The notes beneath the pieces were generated by a model, which did no database searches, was not told the origin of the DNA, and was given only the letters and a program-made list of their open reading frames with translations. A stretch of 37,528 nucleotides of DNA from an uncultured Bdellovibrionales bacterium (GTDB lineage Bacteria; Bdellovibrionota; Bdellovibrionia; Bdellovibrionales; UBA1609), in NCBI GenBank assembly GCA_938001965.1, contig CALLBC010000108.1, positions 1 through 37,528 on the forward strand, written 5' to 3'. Below, in pieces: positions 15,181 through 23,601 of this stretch (position 1 is its first letter; every line of letters begins with the position of its first letter). A program made the position numbers and the translations under genes.

Positions 15181-16548
15181 TCAAATGATTGAACCGACTA
15201 AGTCATAATCATGACTTTCAGTAATTTTAACATCAATTATTTCGCCTTGTTTAGCCTGACCTTCATTAATATAAACAATACCATCAATGTCTGGAGCTTG
15301 CCCAGCGTAGCGACCTTGCAACAATAACTCTGTTTCTTCACTAACTCCATCAACAATTACGGGAAGTACTTTATCAATTAAAACCTTATGCTTTTCTTTA
15401 CTAATGGGCTTTTGCAGAGACATCAACCTGTCATAGCGCTCTTGTTTAACGGCCTCATCAATTTGATTTGGCAAGGTTCCAGCCTTAGTATTTTCTTCAA
15501 CCGAATACTGAAATGCTCCAACACGATCAAACTTTTGTTCTTTTATAAACTCAAGTAACTCTTCAAATTGAGCTTCTGTTTCCCCTGGATAGCCAACAAT
15601 AAACTGCGTTCTTACTACAGCATCAGGTATTTCTGACCTTATTAGTTCTAGGCACTTCACGATTTGCTCTTTTGTTACCCTACGATTCATTGTTTTAAGC
15701 ATTTCATTATTAATATGCTGTAGCGGCATATCAAAGTAATTAACCAAGTTATCTCTTTCTTTTATAAGTTGGATCATTTTTTCGTCAATTCCATCAGGAT
15801 ATAAATATAAAACCCTGATCCAATCGGCCCCACTCTTATCAGATAACTCTTTTAATAAGTTATAAGGGGAATCTGTACGGCTTGGGTCTTTTTTCTTCAA
15901 GTCCCAACCATAGTCTGTAAAATCATGAGAAATTACAATGAGTTCACGCACACCACCAGCAACAAGTAGTTTTGCCTCACTAACCACATTTTCAACCTTT
16001 CTGGATTGCAAATTACCCCTAATTAAGGGAATCGCACAAAAGGCACATCTTTTTTTACACCCTTCAGAAATTTTTAAATAGGCTCTGTGTGAAAACTGAG
16101 AATTTAACCTTGGAGTAGATTCCTCCTGTAAATAGGTTGGCAAATTAAAATAAGTTTTCTTTTTTTCGCCCTTATAAGCCTTTTCCAAAATATCATCTAT
16201 ATTCTGAAACTGACCCGACCCCACAAACAAATCTGCTTCTGGTAATCCCTCGACCAAATCATCTTTATATCTTTGAGTTAAACAACCGGCCACAACTAGC
16301 TTTTTTAAATTACCAGAAGCTTTAAGCTTAGCAGCCCCCAGGACAGTATTAATTGACTCTTCTTTAGCGTCCTCAATGAAGCCACATGTATTCACAATAA
16401 TTGTATCCGCCTCAGCCTGGTCTTTGACTAAGTCATAACCTTTATTTTGAAGTGTTCCATACATAATTTCACTATCAACCAAGTTTTTTGGACAACCTAG
16501 GCTAATAATATGAACTTTCTTTTTATTTTCTATAGTTTGATCCGACAA
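15181..16548 (-). CDS. rimO: Ribosomal protein uS12 methylthiotransferase RimO
   Basis: 455 residues, usual length. It has the UPF0004 domain with three Cys (19, 55, 89; motifs SLGCPKNLVDSE and NTCGFIEDAKEES), the radical-SAM core with the cluster CKKRCAFC (Cys164, 168, 171), and a C-terminal TRAM domain. SEGCKKRCAFCAIPLIRG and LGCPKNLVDSE distinguish RimO from MiaB. It adds a methylthio group to an Asp of ribosomal protein uS12. The start is a TTG directly after the upstream TAA, with GGAG 7 nt before it. It follows the LolA-like gene with no gap, and converges with hpt. Confidence 0.95.
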   Translation of the reverse strand: MSDQTIENKKKVHIISLGCPKNLVDSEIMYGTLQNKGYDLVKDQAEADTIIVNTCGFIEDAKEESINTVLGAAKLKASGNLKKLVVAGCLTQRYKDDLVEGLPEADLFVGSGQFQNIDDILEKAYKGEKKKTYFNLPTYLQEESTPRLNSQFSHRAYLKISEGCKKRCAFCAIPLIRGNLQSRKVENVVSEAKLLVAGGVRELIVISHDFTDYGWDLKKKDPSRTDSPYNLLKELSDKSGADWIRVLYLYPDGIDEKMIQLIKERDNLVNYFDMPLQHINNEMLKTMNRRVTKEQIVKCLELIRSEIPDAVVRTQFIVGYPGETEAQFEELLEFIKEQKFDRVGAFQYSVEENTKAGTLPNQIDEAVKQERYDRLMSLQKPISKEKHKVLIDKVLPVIVDGVSEETELLLQGRYAGQAPDIDGIVYINEGQAKQGEIIDVKITESHDYDLVGSII

Positions 16549-17196
16549 TTACATCTCCGTTGATTCAGCGCCCTTTGGTGCTATATATTTAAATTTTGAA
16601 TCAATGGCTTTAGTTTTAAATGATACCTTCGTAAAATCGTGTCTTGTTTTATTTTCTAAGCTATCCGTGTACTCAATAAATTTTATTTCTTCCGCCGATT
16701 TATCAATTCCAATTTTAGCCGATTTTATATCCGCCATTTCTGATTTCTTTTTAAATAACACTTTAAAAGTATTTTCATTAATTTTTGTAAAATTTAAGTC
16801 CTCTTTAATATTTGCATTTCCAAAAAATGCAGCCAAAAAACCCTTAACCTTTTTTTGACCAGATTTAGATTTTAAATGCGTTACTTGAACTTTACCGCCA
16901 AGCTTTTGGGATAATTTATTTTCAATCCAGATCCCATTTTTATTCATTACCACTAAATGCTTTTCTGGATTCGTAATTTCATATCGCATTCTATTATTAC
17001 TAAGGTATAAACTGCCGTTACTTTTTTTAGTCTCACCGAGCAAAGACATCTCTACAGTTTTATTTAATTTCATTTCAACGGCTGGAGAATTTCTGTATTT
17101 ATTAATGACCTGATGCAACCTTATTGTTGGATCCGCACTTTCGGCAAAACCCGTAACTGATACAGCAAATAATATTGAAAAAAGTAAGCATTTCAT
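16549..17196 (-). CDS. LolA-like periplasmic lipoprotein-carrier protein
   Basis: 215 residues with a signal peptide (1-18, ending GFA). The rest fits the LolA/LolB-like half-barrel pattern: KLNKTVEMSLLGETKKSNGSLYLSNNRMRYEI, then PEKHLVVMNKNGIWIEN, and a late strand with KFIEYTDSLENKTRHDFTKVSF. LolA carries lipoproteins from the inner to the outer membrane. Similarity by eye is moderate, so it could be another member of the LolA-like superfamily. Gene order lolA-rimO on one transcript is tight (TAA then TTG). The 120-bp gap upstream toward comF presumably holds a promoter, but no clear boxes were seen. Confidence 0.65.
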   Translation of the reverse strand: MKCLLFSILFAVSVTGFAESADPTIRLHQVINKYRNSPAVEMKLNKTVEMSLLGETKKSNGSLYLSNNRMRYEITNPEKHLVVMNKNGIWIENKLSQKLGGKVQVTHLKSKSGQKKVKGFLAAFFGNANIKEDLNFTKINENTFKVLFKKKSEMADIKSAKIGIDKSAEEIKFIEYTDSLENKTRHDFTKVSFKTKAIDSKFKYIAPKGAESTEM

Positions 17197-17316
17197 AAAC
17201 TTAAACTAACAATTTTTATATATTATGTCTATGTTCACACTCAATATTGACAGGCATTTGACACCCAAATAGCCAAAAGCCTATAAAGTTTTCATTGAAA
17301 TTCAATAATCTCTATT

Positions 17317-18000
17317 TCAACCCAACAATGAACCAATATTTCTCTGCTGAACCCTAAAATTCAACCTTTCAGCCAGGACCCAAACTTCAAAATTTCTTGG
17401 GCTACCAAGAGCCGCGTAAGCCGCCCTGGCAGTGGCCCCGGTGGTGATCACATCATCCACAAAAACAATTTGCTGATTACTACTCCATTTAATTTTTTGT
17501 TTTACTTTGTATTGTTTTTTAAAGCGATCATTCTTATTTAATTTCTTTTGTTTTTTATAACTATTTATATCAGTTAATATGTCTTTATACTTACACCCTG
17601 TCACTTCGGACAATGCCCTTGCTAAGTGTAGTGCATGATTTTTTTTAACTTTTACTGACGGCGCAGGTACAAAAACTATTTCTCGATTTTGATAATAATC
17701 AAATGTTATTTGCTGTAAAATTAGTAAACCTAATTTACCAAAGACTTTAGGGGAATGGCCACCTTTTAGATTATATATTATTTTATTAATAAAATAATCA
17801 TTTCTATCACTCCAAACCCAAGCTCTCCTTACAGGAAAATCATAATTTAAACTTGCTGCATTACAATTTCCTTCAGCAAGAGACTTATATTTCTTCCAGC
17901 ACCCCTTGCACAAAATATCTATGGGAGGCTCATATACATTACAAAGCAAGCAAACCCTTAAAAAATCAAACCAATCATACACATCAAAATTAAATAGCAA
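17317..18000 (-). CDS. comF: ComF-like phosphoribosyltransferase-domain protein
   Basis: 227 residues. The N-terminus carries a likely zinc-binding pair (CLLCNVYEPP and CKGCWKKY) and the C-terminus a PRTase signature IVFVDDVITTGATARAAYAAL. VPAPSVKVKKN and HALHLARALSE match the ComF/GntX family. ComF members are needed for DNA uptake in competent bacteria, although many homologues have unknown roles. The start is uncertain: the TTG at 18000 has GGAAG immediately next to it, and a GTG six codons later is possible. It sits between rlmH and the lolA-rimO pair. The type IV pilus genes in the window would fit a DNA-uptake role, but that is only inference. Confidence 0.8.
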   Translation of the reverse strand: MLFNFDVYDWFDFLRVCLLCNVYEPPIDILCKGCWKKYKSLAEGNCNAASLNYDFPVRRAWVWSDRNDYFINKIIYNLKGGHSPKVFGKLGLLILQQITFDYYQNREIVFVPAPSVKVKKNHALHLARALSEVTGCKYKDILTDINSYKKQKKLNKNDRFKKQYKVKQKIKWSSNQQIVFVDDVITTGATARAAYAALGSPRNFEVWVLAERLNFRVQQRNIGSLLG

Positions 18001-18069
18001 CTTCCAAAAATTACTATAACTAAACCTAAGCTACCTTTAAAAAATGAATATCCAATAGGCGAACTTCAA

Positions 18070-18543
18070 CTAATCATTATGATAGGGAATATTTTTCTGT
18101 ATACAGATAGACCTGTATATTTGTTCCATGGCCATAATCTTTGCCACATGGTGATTCATCGTTAATGGGCTAAGACTAATCGACTGATCTGCTCTATTTT
18201 TTATATCATCTGAAAACCCATAACTACCACCTATTAAAAAAACAATTCTCTGCTTTCCTAAATTAAATGAGTTTTCAATATTTTTAGATAATGCCCTTGA
18301 GCCTTCATAAACCTTACCATTTTCATCAAAAATAATTATGTAGTCTTTCGAAGAAAGCTTTTTAAGAATTAAATCTTGTTCAAGTTTAATTTTTTCGTTT
18401 TTCTTACTTCTTGGTAGGCTTTTAGTTTTTATCACATCAATTTTAAATGGATAGTAATGATTAATTTTTTTTAGATACAAGTTACTGGCTATTTCAGCCC
18501 ACTCTTCTTTGCCCGATTGTATATATATTAATTTTATTTCCAC
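18070..18543 (-). CDS. rlmH: 23S rRNA pseudouridine-1915 N3-methyltransferase RlmH
   Basis: 157 residues, the family size. Typical SPOUT-fold motifs are YIIIFDENGKVYEGS, RIVFLIGGSYGFSDDI (SAM-binding knot) and LSLSPLTMNHHVAKIMAMEQIYRS, with the C-terminal IPYHND. RlmH methylates pseudouridine 1915 in helix 69 of 23S rRNA on assembled 70S ribosomes. The start is GTG (MEIKLIYI), 14 bp after the fused nadD-rsfS gene. The neighbourhood rsfS-rlmH is conserved in many bacteria and groups late ribosome-assembly functions. Confidence 0.95.
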   Translation of the reverse strand: MEIKLIYIQSGKEEWAEIASNLYLKKINHYYPFKIDVIKTKSLPRSKKNEKIKLEQDLILKKLSSKDYIIIFDENGKVYEGSRALSKNIENSFNLGKQRIVFLIGGSYGFSDDIKNRADQSISLSPLTMNHHVAKIMAMEQIYRSICIQKNIPYHND

Positions 18544-18557
18544 CCAATATACTCTGG

Positions 18558-19556
18558 TTAAGTATTTATTTTCTTACCGCTAGCCCATAGCTCTTCTAAG
18601 TTATATTCACTGCGCACAAATTCATAAAATACATGAATAATTAGTGAGCCATAATCAATAACAACCCAGCGCCCCTCGGATAAGCCCTCAACTGCAATTG
18701 GAGAAACCCCTTGCGTCTTTCTTAAAAAGCGAATCAAGTGTTCAGCCAAAGAAGAAGTATGCCTAGTGTTCGTTCCTGATGCTATCAAATTGAAATCTGA
18801 CGGCTGCGTAATTTCTCTTACATCATATGCAAAAATATTTAATGCATTTTTTTCTTTTAATACATTTGCACACTCAACTGTAAAGGCTTCAAAATCCTCA
18901 ACTTTATCATCCAATCTTTCATAAATTTTTTCTTGTAAGTAATAGTTCTTCGCTTGATCCGGAACCAAGTCACCAACCGATAGCCCTTTTCTCATTTTAG
19001 ATCTTAAGTCACTTGAAGAAATATTTATATCTTCTTCCAGCTGTAAGTACTTTATCTTTTTACCAGTAGAGAGCATAAATTCATTTTCAGTAAAGTCATC
19101 TGTTAAGTCTTGCAACTCCACTGGTAGCTCTTCAAATTTTAAAAATTCAAAACCTGGACGACTAACTACAAGTAAATTCGCTTCCGTTAAAACTTTCTGA
19201 TAGTTCTTCCATTGGTGAAATTGCTTCAGCTGATCTAAGCCAACAACAATATTAATATCACTATTTTCATATTTCTCTTTAAAGTAAGGAAGCGTATCTA
19301 CAGTATATACTTTTTTATCTTGCTTTAATTCATAGTCCTCTACAGTGACATCAAGATAATCAACAGACTTTTTAACAGCGTTAATTCTGTGTTCAATACC
19401 CGGATCATAATCAAATTCTTTTAACGGACTCTTTCTGGCAGGCACAACTATGGTTTTACCTTCAGGAAATTTTTTTAGTAAGGTTTCAATAACACTAATA
19501 TGTCCGGTATGAACTGGGTTAAAACTTCCACCATATATATAGATACTGTTACTCAT
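18558..19556 (-). CDS. nadD: NadD-RsfS fusion: nicotinate-nucleotide adenylyltransferase plus ribosomal silencing factor
   Basis: 332 residues from the ATG at 19556, preceded by GAGGAAG; two further in-frame ATGs (19562, 19574) lie inside the obgE end. Residues 1 to about 212 are NadD: GGSFNPVHTGH (nucleotidyltransferase HxGH), VVPARKSPLK, VVGLDQLKQFHQW and ISSSDLR. NadD makes deamido-NAD+ from nicotinate mononucleotide and ATP. Residues about 219-332 are RsfS: LIASGTNTRHTSSLAEHL and RWVVIDYGSLIIHVFYEFVRSEYNLEELW. RsfS binds ribosomal protein uL14 and blocks subunit joining when nutrients are low. These are normally adjacent separate genes; here one continuous frame without stop joins them through a linker near 205-222. 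It overlaps obgE by 8 bp. Confidence 0.93.
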   Translation of the reverse strand: MSNSIYIYGGSFNPVHTGHISVIETLLKKFPEGKTIVVPARKSPLKEFDYDPGIEHRINAVKKSVDYLDVTVEDYELKQDKKVYTVDTLPYFKEKYENSDINIVVGLDQLKQFHQWKNYQKVLTEANLLVVSRPGFEFLKFEELPVELQDLTDDFTENEFMLSTGKKIKYLQLEEDINISSSDLRSKMRKGLSVGDLVPDQAKNYYLQEKIYERLDDKVEDFEAFTVECANVLKEKNALNIFAYDVREITQPSDFNLIASGTNTRHTSSLAEHLIRFLRKTQGVSPIAVEGLSEGRWVVIDYGSLIIHVFYEFVRSEYNLEELWASGKKINT

Positions 19557-20589
19557 ATTCATCTTCCTCGCCATTATAAACTAAATCATCCATCTTATAT
19601 ATCAGGTCTTGTATATTTAGCCCTGTTACTGACGATATTGTTAAAACATCTATTCCTGTTTCATTTTTAAACTCTCTAACTTTTTTCCTTAACTCTTCAG
19701 GAGTTAAAACATCAATCTTACTAAAAGCTACTATTTGCTTTCTTTTAGCTAAGGGCTTTACATGTGATTGATGCTCCTTAAGTTCGTCATATTTTTCAAG
19801 CTCTTTCATAATTAAGTTATAACTCTCAACAGGAGGCTTTGGCGCTAACTCTGAAGCATCTATTAAATGTACAAAAGCTTTTGTTCTTTCTATATGACGT
19901 AAAAATTGAATACCTAAACCCTGCCCTTCATGAGCACCTTCAATAAGACCGGGTATATCAGCAACCACAAAGTTTCTTCCTTCCTCTACTTTAACTACAC
20001 CCAAGTTTGGCACTAGAGTTGTAAAGTGATAGTCAGCTATTTTTGGCTTTGCTGCAGAAACTCTGGAAATTAAAGTTGATTTACCAACATTTGGAAAACC
20101 TATAATTCCAATATCAGCTAAGATTTTTAACTCCAAGGATATTTCAAGCTCTTGCGCTGGCATTCCTTTTTGAGCAATTTCAGGAGCTTGATGGACACTT
20201 GTTTTATAAAAACAGTTTCCCTTCCCACCAATTCCACCCACTAAAAGTGTATAAGAATCTAGGCCGGCCATATCAACAATAAGCTGTGAATTATTATCTT
20301 TTACAATTGTTCCTGGAGGCACATCTAAAATTAGATCTTCCCCATTATGCCCAGACATATTGGCACCTTTACCTGGCTGACCATTTTGAGCTTTATATTT
20401 TTTTTTGAATTTAAAATCTAGTAGTGAGGAGAGCTGTGGACTTGTGCGAATAATTACATCGCCACCTTTACCACCATCGCCACCATCTGGACCGCCCCTT
20501 GGAACATGAGACTCGCGGCGAAAACTAATACAACCAGGCCCACCTTTTCCTGACGTAACTGATATGTGGACCTCGTCTATAAATTTCAT
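19549..20589 (-). CDS. obgE: Ribosome-assembly GTPase ObgE
   Basis: 346 residues. The glycine-rich OBG fold occupies 1-158 (KGGPGCISFRRESHVPRGGPDGGDGGKGGDV). The G domain has GFPNVGKST (G1, 164-172), HFTTLVPNLG (G2), DIPGLIEGAH (G3) and SKIDVL as G4. G4 has Ser where NKxD is usual, a small departure that should still be checked. There is only a short C-terminal tail. Obg acts in 50S assembly and stress signalling. It is third in the rplU-rpmA-obgE-nadD/rsfS-rlmH order, 21 bp after rpmA, with no strong Shine-Dalgarno, suggesting coupling to the upstream gene. Confidence 0.96.
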   Translation of the reverse strand: MKFIDEVHISVTSGKGGPGCISFRRESHVPRGGPDGGDGGKGGDVIIRTSPQLSSLLDFKFKKKYKAQNGQPGKGANMSGHNGEDLILDVPPGTIVKDNNSQLIVDMAGLDSYTLLVGGIGGKGNCFYKTSVHQAPEIAQKGMPAQELEISLELKILADIGIIGFPNVGKSTLISRVSAAKPKIADYHFTTLVPNLGVVKVEEGRNFVVADIPGLIEGAHEGQGLGIQFLRHIERTKAFVHLIDASELAPKPPVESYNLIMKELEKYDELKEHQSHVKPLAKRKQIVAFSKIDVLTPEELRKKVREFKNETGIDVLTISSVTGLNIQDLIYKMDDLVYNGEEDEYE

Positions 20590-20610
20590 TTGAATATATT
20601 ATTAATAAAA

Positions 20611-20871
20611 TTAGGCTGTACGAGGATACACACTAATTTTCATTCTTCTTTTATCTAAGTGCTCAAACTTAACAACACCTTCGATTAAAGAGAAAATTGT
20701 ATGATCTCTACCAATGCCAACGTTTTTCCCAACATGGAATTTCGTTCCTCTTTGACGAACTAAAATCATACCAGGTCTTACAGGTTGACCACCAAATTTT
20801 TTAACACCTAAACGTTTACTGTTACTATCTCTTCCGTTCTTAGTACTACCGGCTGCTTTTTTCGATGCCAT
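20611..20871 (-). CDS. rpmA: 50S ribosomal protein bL27
   Basis: 86 residues: [58 protein letters not shown] and the basic C-terminus, all typical of bL27. It sits near the peptidyl-transferase centre and its N-terminus contacts tRNA. There is no Firmicutes-type N-terminal extension needing cleavage. It follows rplU by 9 bp with a good Shine-Dalgarno (AAGGGG) in the rplU end region. Confidence 0.97.
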   Translation of the reverse strand: MASKKAAGSTKNGRDSNSKRLGVKKFGGQPVRPGMILVRQRGTKFHVGKNVGIGRDHTIFSLIEGVVKFEHLDKRRMKISVYPRTA

Positions 20872-20880
20872 GACTACCCC

Positions 20881-21459
20881 TTAGCTTTTCTTTTTCGCTG
20901 TCTTTTTAGCAGCTGTCTTCTTTTTAGTTACTTTCTTTTTTGTCTTCTTCTTTGCAGCTTTCTTTTTTGCTGTCTTTTTCTTAGCCGTAGCCTTTTTAGC
21001 CACTTTCTTTGCTACTTTTTTTGTAGCTTCTTTTTTAGCTCCAGGCTGTTTAGCAGCTTTTCTTGCAGCTGCTTTATCATCTAATAGTTGCTGCTTTTTA
21101 GCTGGATCAAAAACTTTAGCTTCTTTATCAGCTTTACTTACTTCACCCTTTGGGTTGGTAATAGACTTAATAAAAAGCTCTGTGTACCACTGACGATGAC
21201 CTTGCATACGTCTGTAACCCTGTCTTCTTTTTTTCTTAAATACTAACACTTTTGCTGCGCGAGTTTGGTGAGTAACAACTGCTACTACTTTTGCATCTGG
21301 TAATACTGGATTTCCAGAAAAGCTATCTGCTCCACCAACCCAAAGTACTTCAGGAATTTCAAATTCATCACCTAAGTTTTTATTTAACTTTTCAACTCTT
21401 AATTTATCACCAGCTTTTACTCTATATTGTTTACCACCGGTGCGTACTATTGCGTACAT
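20881..21459 (-). CDS. rplU: 50S ribosomal protein bL21 with a long Lys/Ala-rich C-terminal tail
   Basis: 192 residues from the ATG at 21459, chosen for its strong GGAGG seven bases upstream; the longer in-frame start at 21504 is rejected. Residues 1-103 are ordinary bL21 (MYAIVRTGGKQYRV, then HQTRAAKVLVFKKKRRQGYRR, GHRQWYTELFIKSI). Most bL21 proteins end here. This one continues for about 90 residues: an acidic/basic spacer (104-135) and then a tail of AKK/KKT-type repeats (about 136-192) resembling histone H1 or other low-complexity nucleic-acid-binding tails. The reading frame is continuous into rpmA's leader, so it is not a sequencing frameshift into a neighbour. The tail is probably disordered and could bind rRNA, DNA or polyphosphate. 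First gene of the ribosomal/obgE operon. Confidence 0.93.
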   Translation of the reverse strand: MYAIVRTGGKQYRVKAGDKLRVEKLNKNLGDEFEIPEVLWVGGADSFSGNPVLPDAKVVAVVTHQTRAAKVLVFKKKRRQGYRRMQGHRQWYTELFIKSITNPKGEVSKADKEAKVFDPAKKQQLLDDKAAARKAAKQPGAKKEATKKVAKKVAKKATAKKKTAKKKAAKKKTKKKVTKKKTAAKKTAKKKS

Positions 21460-21526
21460 TTCTAACCTCCAAACTCTCTTTAGTAGAACTGTAATATCTG
21501 CCACGCTGCGATAGCTAAGTCAACAT

Positions 21527-21532
21527 ATTATA
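21527..21532 (-). promoter_or_regulatory. Candidate -10 box of the rplU operon
   Basis: On the minus strand TATAAT lies at 21532-21527, about 70 bp before the rplU ATG. The best -35 candidate (TTGAAA) is 20 bp upstream, longer than ideal, so the assignment is tentative. Confidence 0.3.
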
Positions 21533-21569
21533 GCTGTTCAACCAGGCATATTTTTCAATATTGCAATGG

Positions 21570-21593
21570 CCCTAAATCATTAATATTTTAGGG
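21570..21593. other. Imperfectly understood stem-loop in the rng-rplU gap
   Basis: CCCTAAA (21570-21576) and TTTAGGG (21587-21593) form a 7-bp stem with a 10-nt A/T-rich loop. Plus-strand downstream sequence is TTATTTAT, a weak T-rich tail, but no plus-strand gene ends here. The stretch 21594-21739 otherwise shows nothing I can name: no ORF with a start signal, tRNA or clear promoter. Confidence 0.3.
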
Positions 21594-21739
21594 TTATTTA
21601 TACGTCGCAGCTATTACAGCGAGCTACCAAATGCCCATGGATTGAGCGGCCATAAGTGCTCGATATTTATACACTATTTTATACTTAAAGTCTTTAAGCT
21701 CTGGCCCATGCTTTGTTACATAGGCCTTCAAATCCAATT

Positions 21740-21911
21740 TTCTAGCTAAATACTTTTAAATCTTCGCTTCTACTTTTGCTAGAGTATCGCGTCGCGCTTC
21801 GCGTATCCGCGCTGTGCTCACCTGAAAGGTGACAAAGTGCGAAGACGCGATGCCGCCGTAAGCGCACTTTAGCAAAAGTAGAAGCGAAGATTTAAAAGTA
21901 TTTAGCTAGAA
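21740..21911. repeat. 172-bp palindromic element with perfect 42-bp terminal inverted repeats (MITE- or long-hairpin-like)
   Basis: The left arm 21740-21781 (beginning TTCTAGCTAAATACTTTT) is the exact reverse complement of the right arm 21870-21911. The 88-bp interior is much richer in G+C than its surroundings (CGCGTCGCGCTTCGCG region) and contains nested inverted repeats: ATCGCGTC (21786-21793) with GACGCGAT (21844-21851), and TCACCT-GAA-AGGTGA (21818-21832). The element ends 8 bp past the rng stop codon, so in the rng transcript it would fold as one very long hairpin. No open frame is inside and no obvious target-site duplication flanks it. It may be a non-autonomous transposon relic, a REP-like repeat, or a 3'-UTR processing/termination structure for rng. 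Confidence 0.92.
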
Positions 21912-21918
21912 GTTTAGG

Positions 21919-23445
21919 CTATATCCAGTTGATTTCATATTGCTCAATATGAAAGCTTGGCTCGACCTTCACGGCCACAGATGTCTGTTTATCACTTTCA
22001 AAGCCGTCAATGGCCTCGGTCTCTTCGGTATATAGCCAGTCTGCCACGTCAGAGTGGCACCTGACCTTAACTGATTCTGAGCTCACCTCTTTTTTAAGGC
22101 TAAGTTCACGTTCAATTTCTCTCAAAATTTCTTGGGCCACTGTCATTTTTTGCTTAACATAGCCTTTGCCTTCACAATATGGGCAAGGCTCACATAATGT
22201 GTTCCTTAAACTTGGCCTCGTTCTTTTTCGAGTCATCTCTACAAGACCCAGATCAGACATTGAAACAATAGTGTTTTTTGCCTTATCTTTTGCCATTTCA
22301 TTTTGTAAAGCTTGTAAAATTTGCTCTTTATGAGTTTCTTTTTCCATATCAATAAAATCAATAATGATTATGCCGCCGCAGTTTCTTATCATTAGCTGAT
22401 GTGCAATTTCTTTTGAAGCCTCGAGGTTTGTTTTAAATATTGTTTCTTCCAAGTCTTTTTTACCAACATAACGCCCGGTATTTACATCAATAACAACAAG
22501 AGCCTCCGCCTCATCAATAACAATGTAACCTCCTGACTTTAACCAAACTTTCCGGCCAAGTGACCTTGAGATTTCAATATCAATATCATACAGATCAAAT
22601 AAGGGTTTAATATTTTCATACAATTGAACTTTTGATTTTAACTTTGGCATAAATTGGCCCACAAAATGGACTACTTTTTTATATGTTGGCTTATCATCAA
22701 CCAAAACTCTTTTAACATCTTCATTAAGAAGATCTCTTAAGGAAACCAGCTCCATGCTAATCTCGGAATGAACCTGACCCATTGTTTTTTTATTTGTATA
22801 GTTTTTTTGAACATCACGCCAAATTTTACTTAAATAAACTAAGTCTGAATTTAAACTCTCTTCGGGAGCGCCTTCACCAGCAGTTCTAATTATAACTCCA
22901 CCCTCTGGCTTTAAAGAAAGCACTAGCTCCTCTAAACGCGCCCGCTCTTCCTCATTTTCTATTTTGCGAGAAACACCAATATGATTAACCGTGGGCATAT
23001 ACACAAGGTTTCTGCCTGGTAAGGTTATGTGGGTTGTAATTCTTGCGCCCTTTGTTCCTAAGGGGTCTTTTGCTACCTGAACCATTAACTCTTGGCCAGC
23101 CGTAATTAAAGTTTGTATTGGAGGCAAAGAAGTGTTTTCCACACCCTTATTATCAAATCTTTTTAACACCACCTCTTCTTCGTCATTATCATCCGATAAA
23201 TCCGCATCAACTTTTAAGCCTTGAGTAACAATATCACCAACATATAAAAAGGCAGCCTTGTCGAGACCAACATCTACAAAAGCGGCCTGCATCCCAGGCA
23301 AAACCCTAAGAACCTTTCCCTTATATATTGATCCGACAAAGGTCGGTAAAGTCTTTCTTTGAACTTTGAAGTCAGTAATCACTTTTTCATCAAGATAAGC
23401 AACTCGAGTTTGTCCTGGACGAACATTTATTAATATTTCAGACAT
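21919..23445 (-). CDS. rng: Ribonuclease G/E family endoribonuclease
   Basis: 508 residues, RNase G length, without the long C-terminal degradosome arm of RNase E. It has the S1 domain (about 35-130; GSIYKGKVLRVLPGMQAAFVDVG), then the catalytic core with IRTAGEGAPEE, VVIDVNTGRYVGKKDLEET and IIIIDFIDM, which hold the two metal-binding Asp residues, and the zinc-link region CEPCPYCEGKGY. RNase G/E cuts single-stranded RNA in mRNA turnover and rRNA maturation (16S 5' end for RNase G). About 50 residues lie between the first S1 strands and the core that look acidic (DADLSDDNDEEEVV), an insertion within the S1 region. It is divergent from pilT, and the 172-bp palindrome follows its stop codon. Confidence 0.94.
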   Translation of the reverse strand: MSEILINVRPGQTRVAYLDEKVITDFKVQRKTLPTFVGSIYKGKVLRVLPGMQAAFVDVGLDKAAFLYVGDIVTQGLKVDADLSDDNDEEEVVLKRFDNKGVENTSLPPIQTLITAGQELMVQVAKDPLGTKGARITTHITLPGRNLVYMPTVNHIGVSRKIENEEERARLEELVLSLKPEGGVIIRTAGEGAPEESLNSDLVYLSKIWRDVQKNYTNKKTMGQVHSEISMELVSLRDLLNEDVKRVLVDDKPTYKKVVHFVGQFMPKLKSKVQLYENIKPLFDLYDIDIEISRSLGRKVWLKSGGYIVIDEAEALVVIDVNTGRYVGKKDLEETIFKTNLEASKEIAHQLMIRNCGGIIIIDFIDMEKETHKEQILQALQNEMAKDKAKNTIVSMSDLGLVEMTRKRTRPSLRNTLCEPCPYCEGKGYVKQKMTVAQEILREIERELSLKKEVSSESVKVRCHSDVADWLYTEETEAIDGFESDKQTSVAVKVEPSFHIEQYEINWI

Positions 23446-23601
23446 TGCTTCCTCTTAACCATAAATTACCTAGACCTTTGTTATACACAAATTCTCCAGA
23501 AGTGTCCTCATAATTTTTTAACTCTTTTTATCACATATTCGTAAACCCAACAGCATAACTAGCCGATAACATTACATCTACCAAGTATAAAGGAATATAG
23601 T

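Noticed and set aside
17300-17330. Inverted repeat TTGAAAT/ATTTCAA after comF as terminator
   Set aside because: Seven A/T-rich pairs with a 12-nt loop and no T-run; likely chance in A/T-rich DNA.
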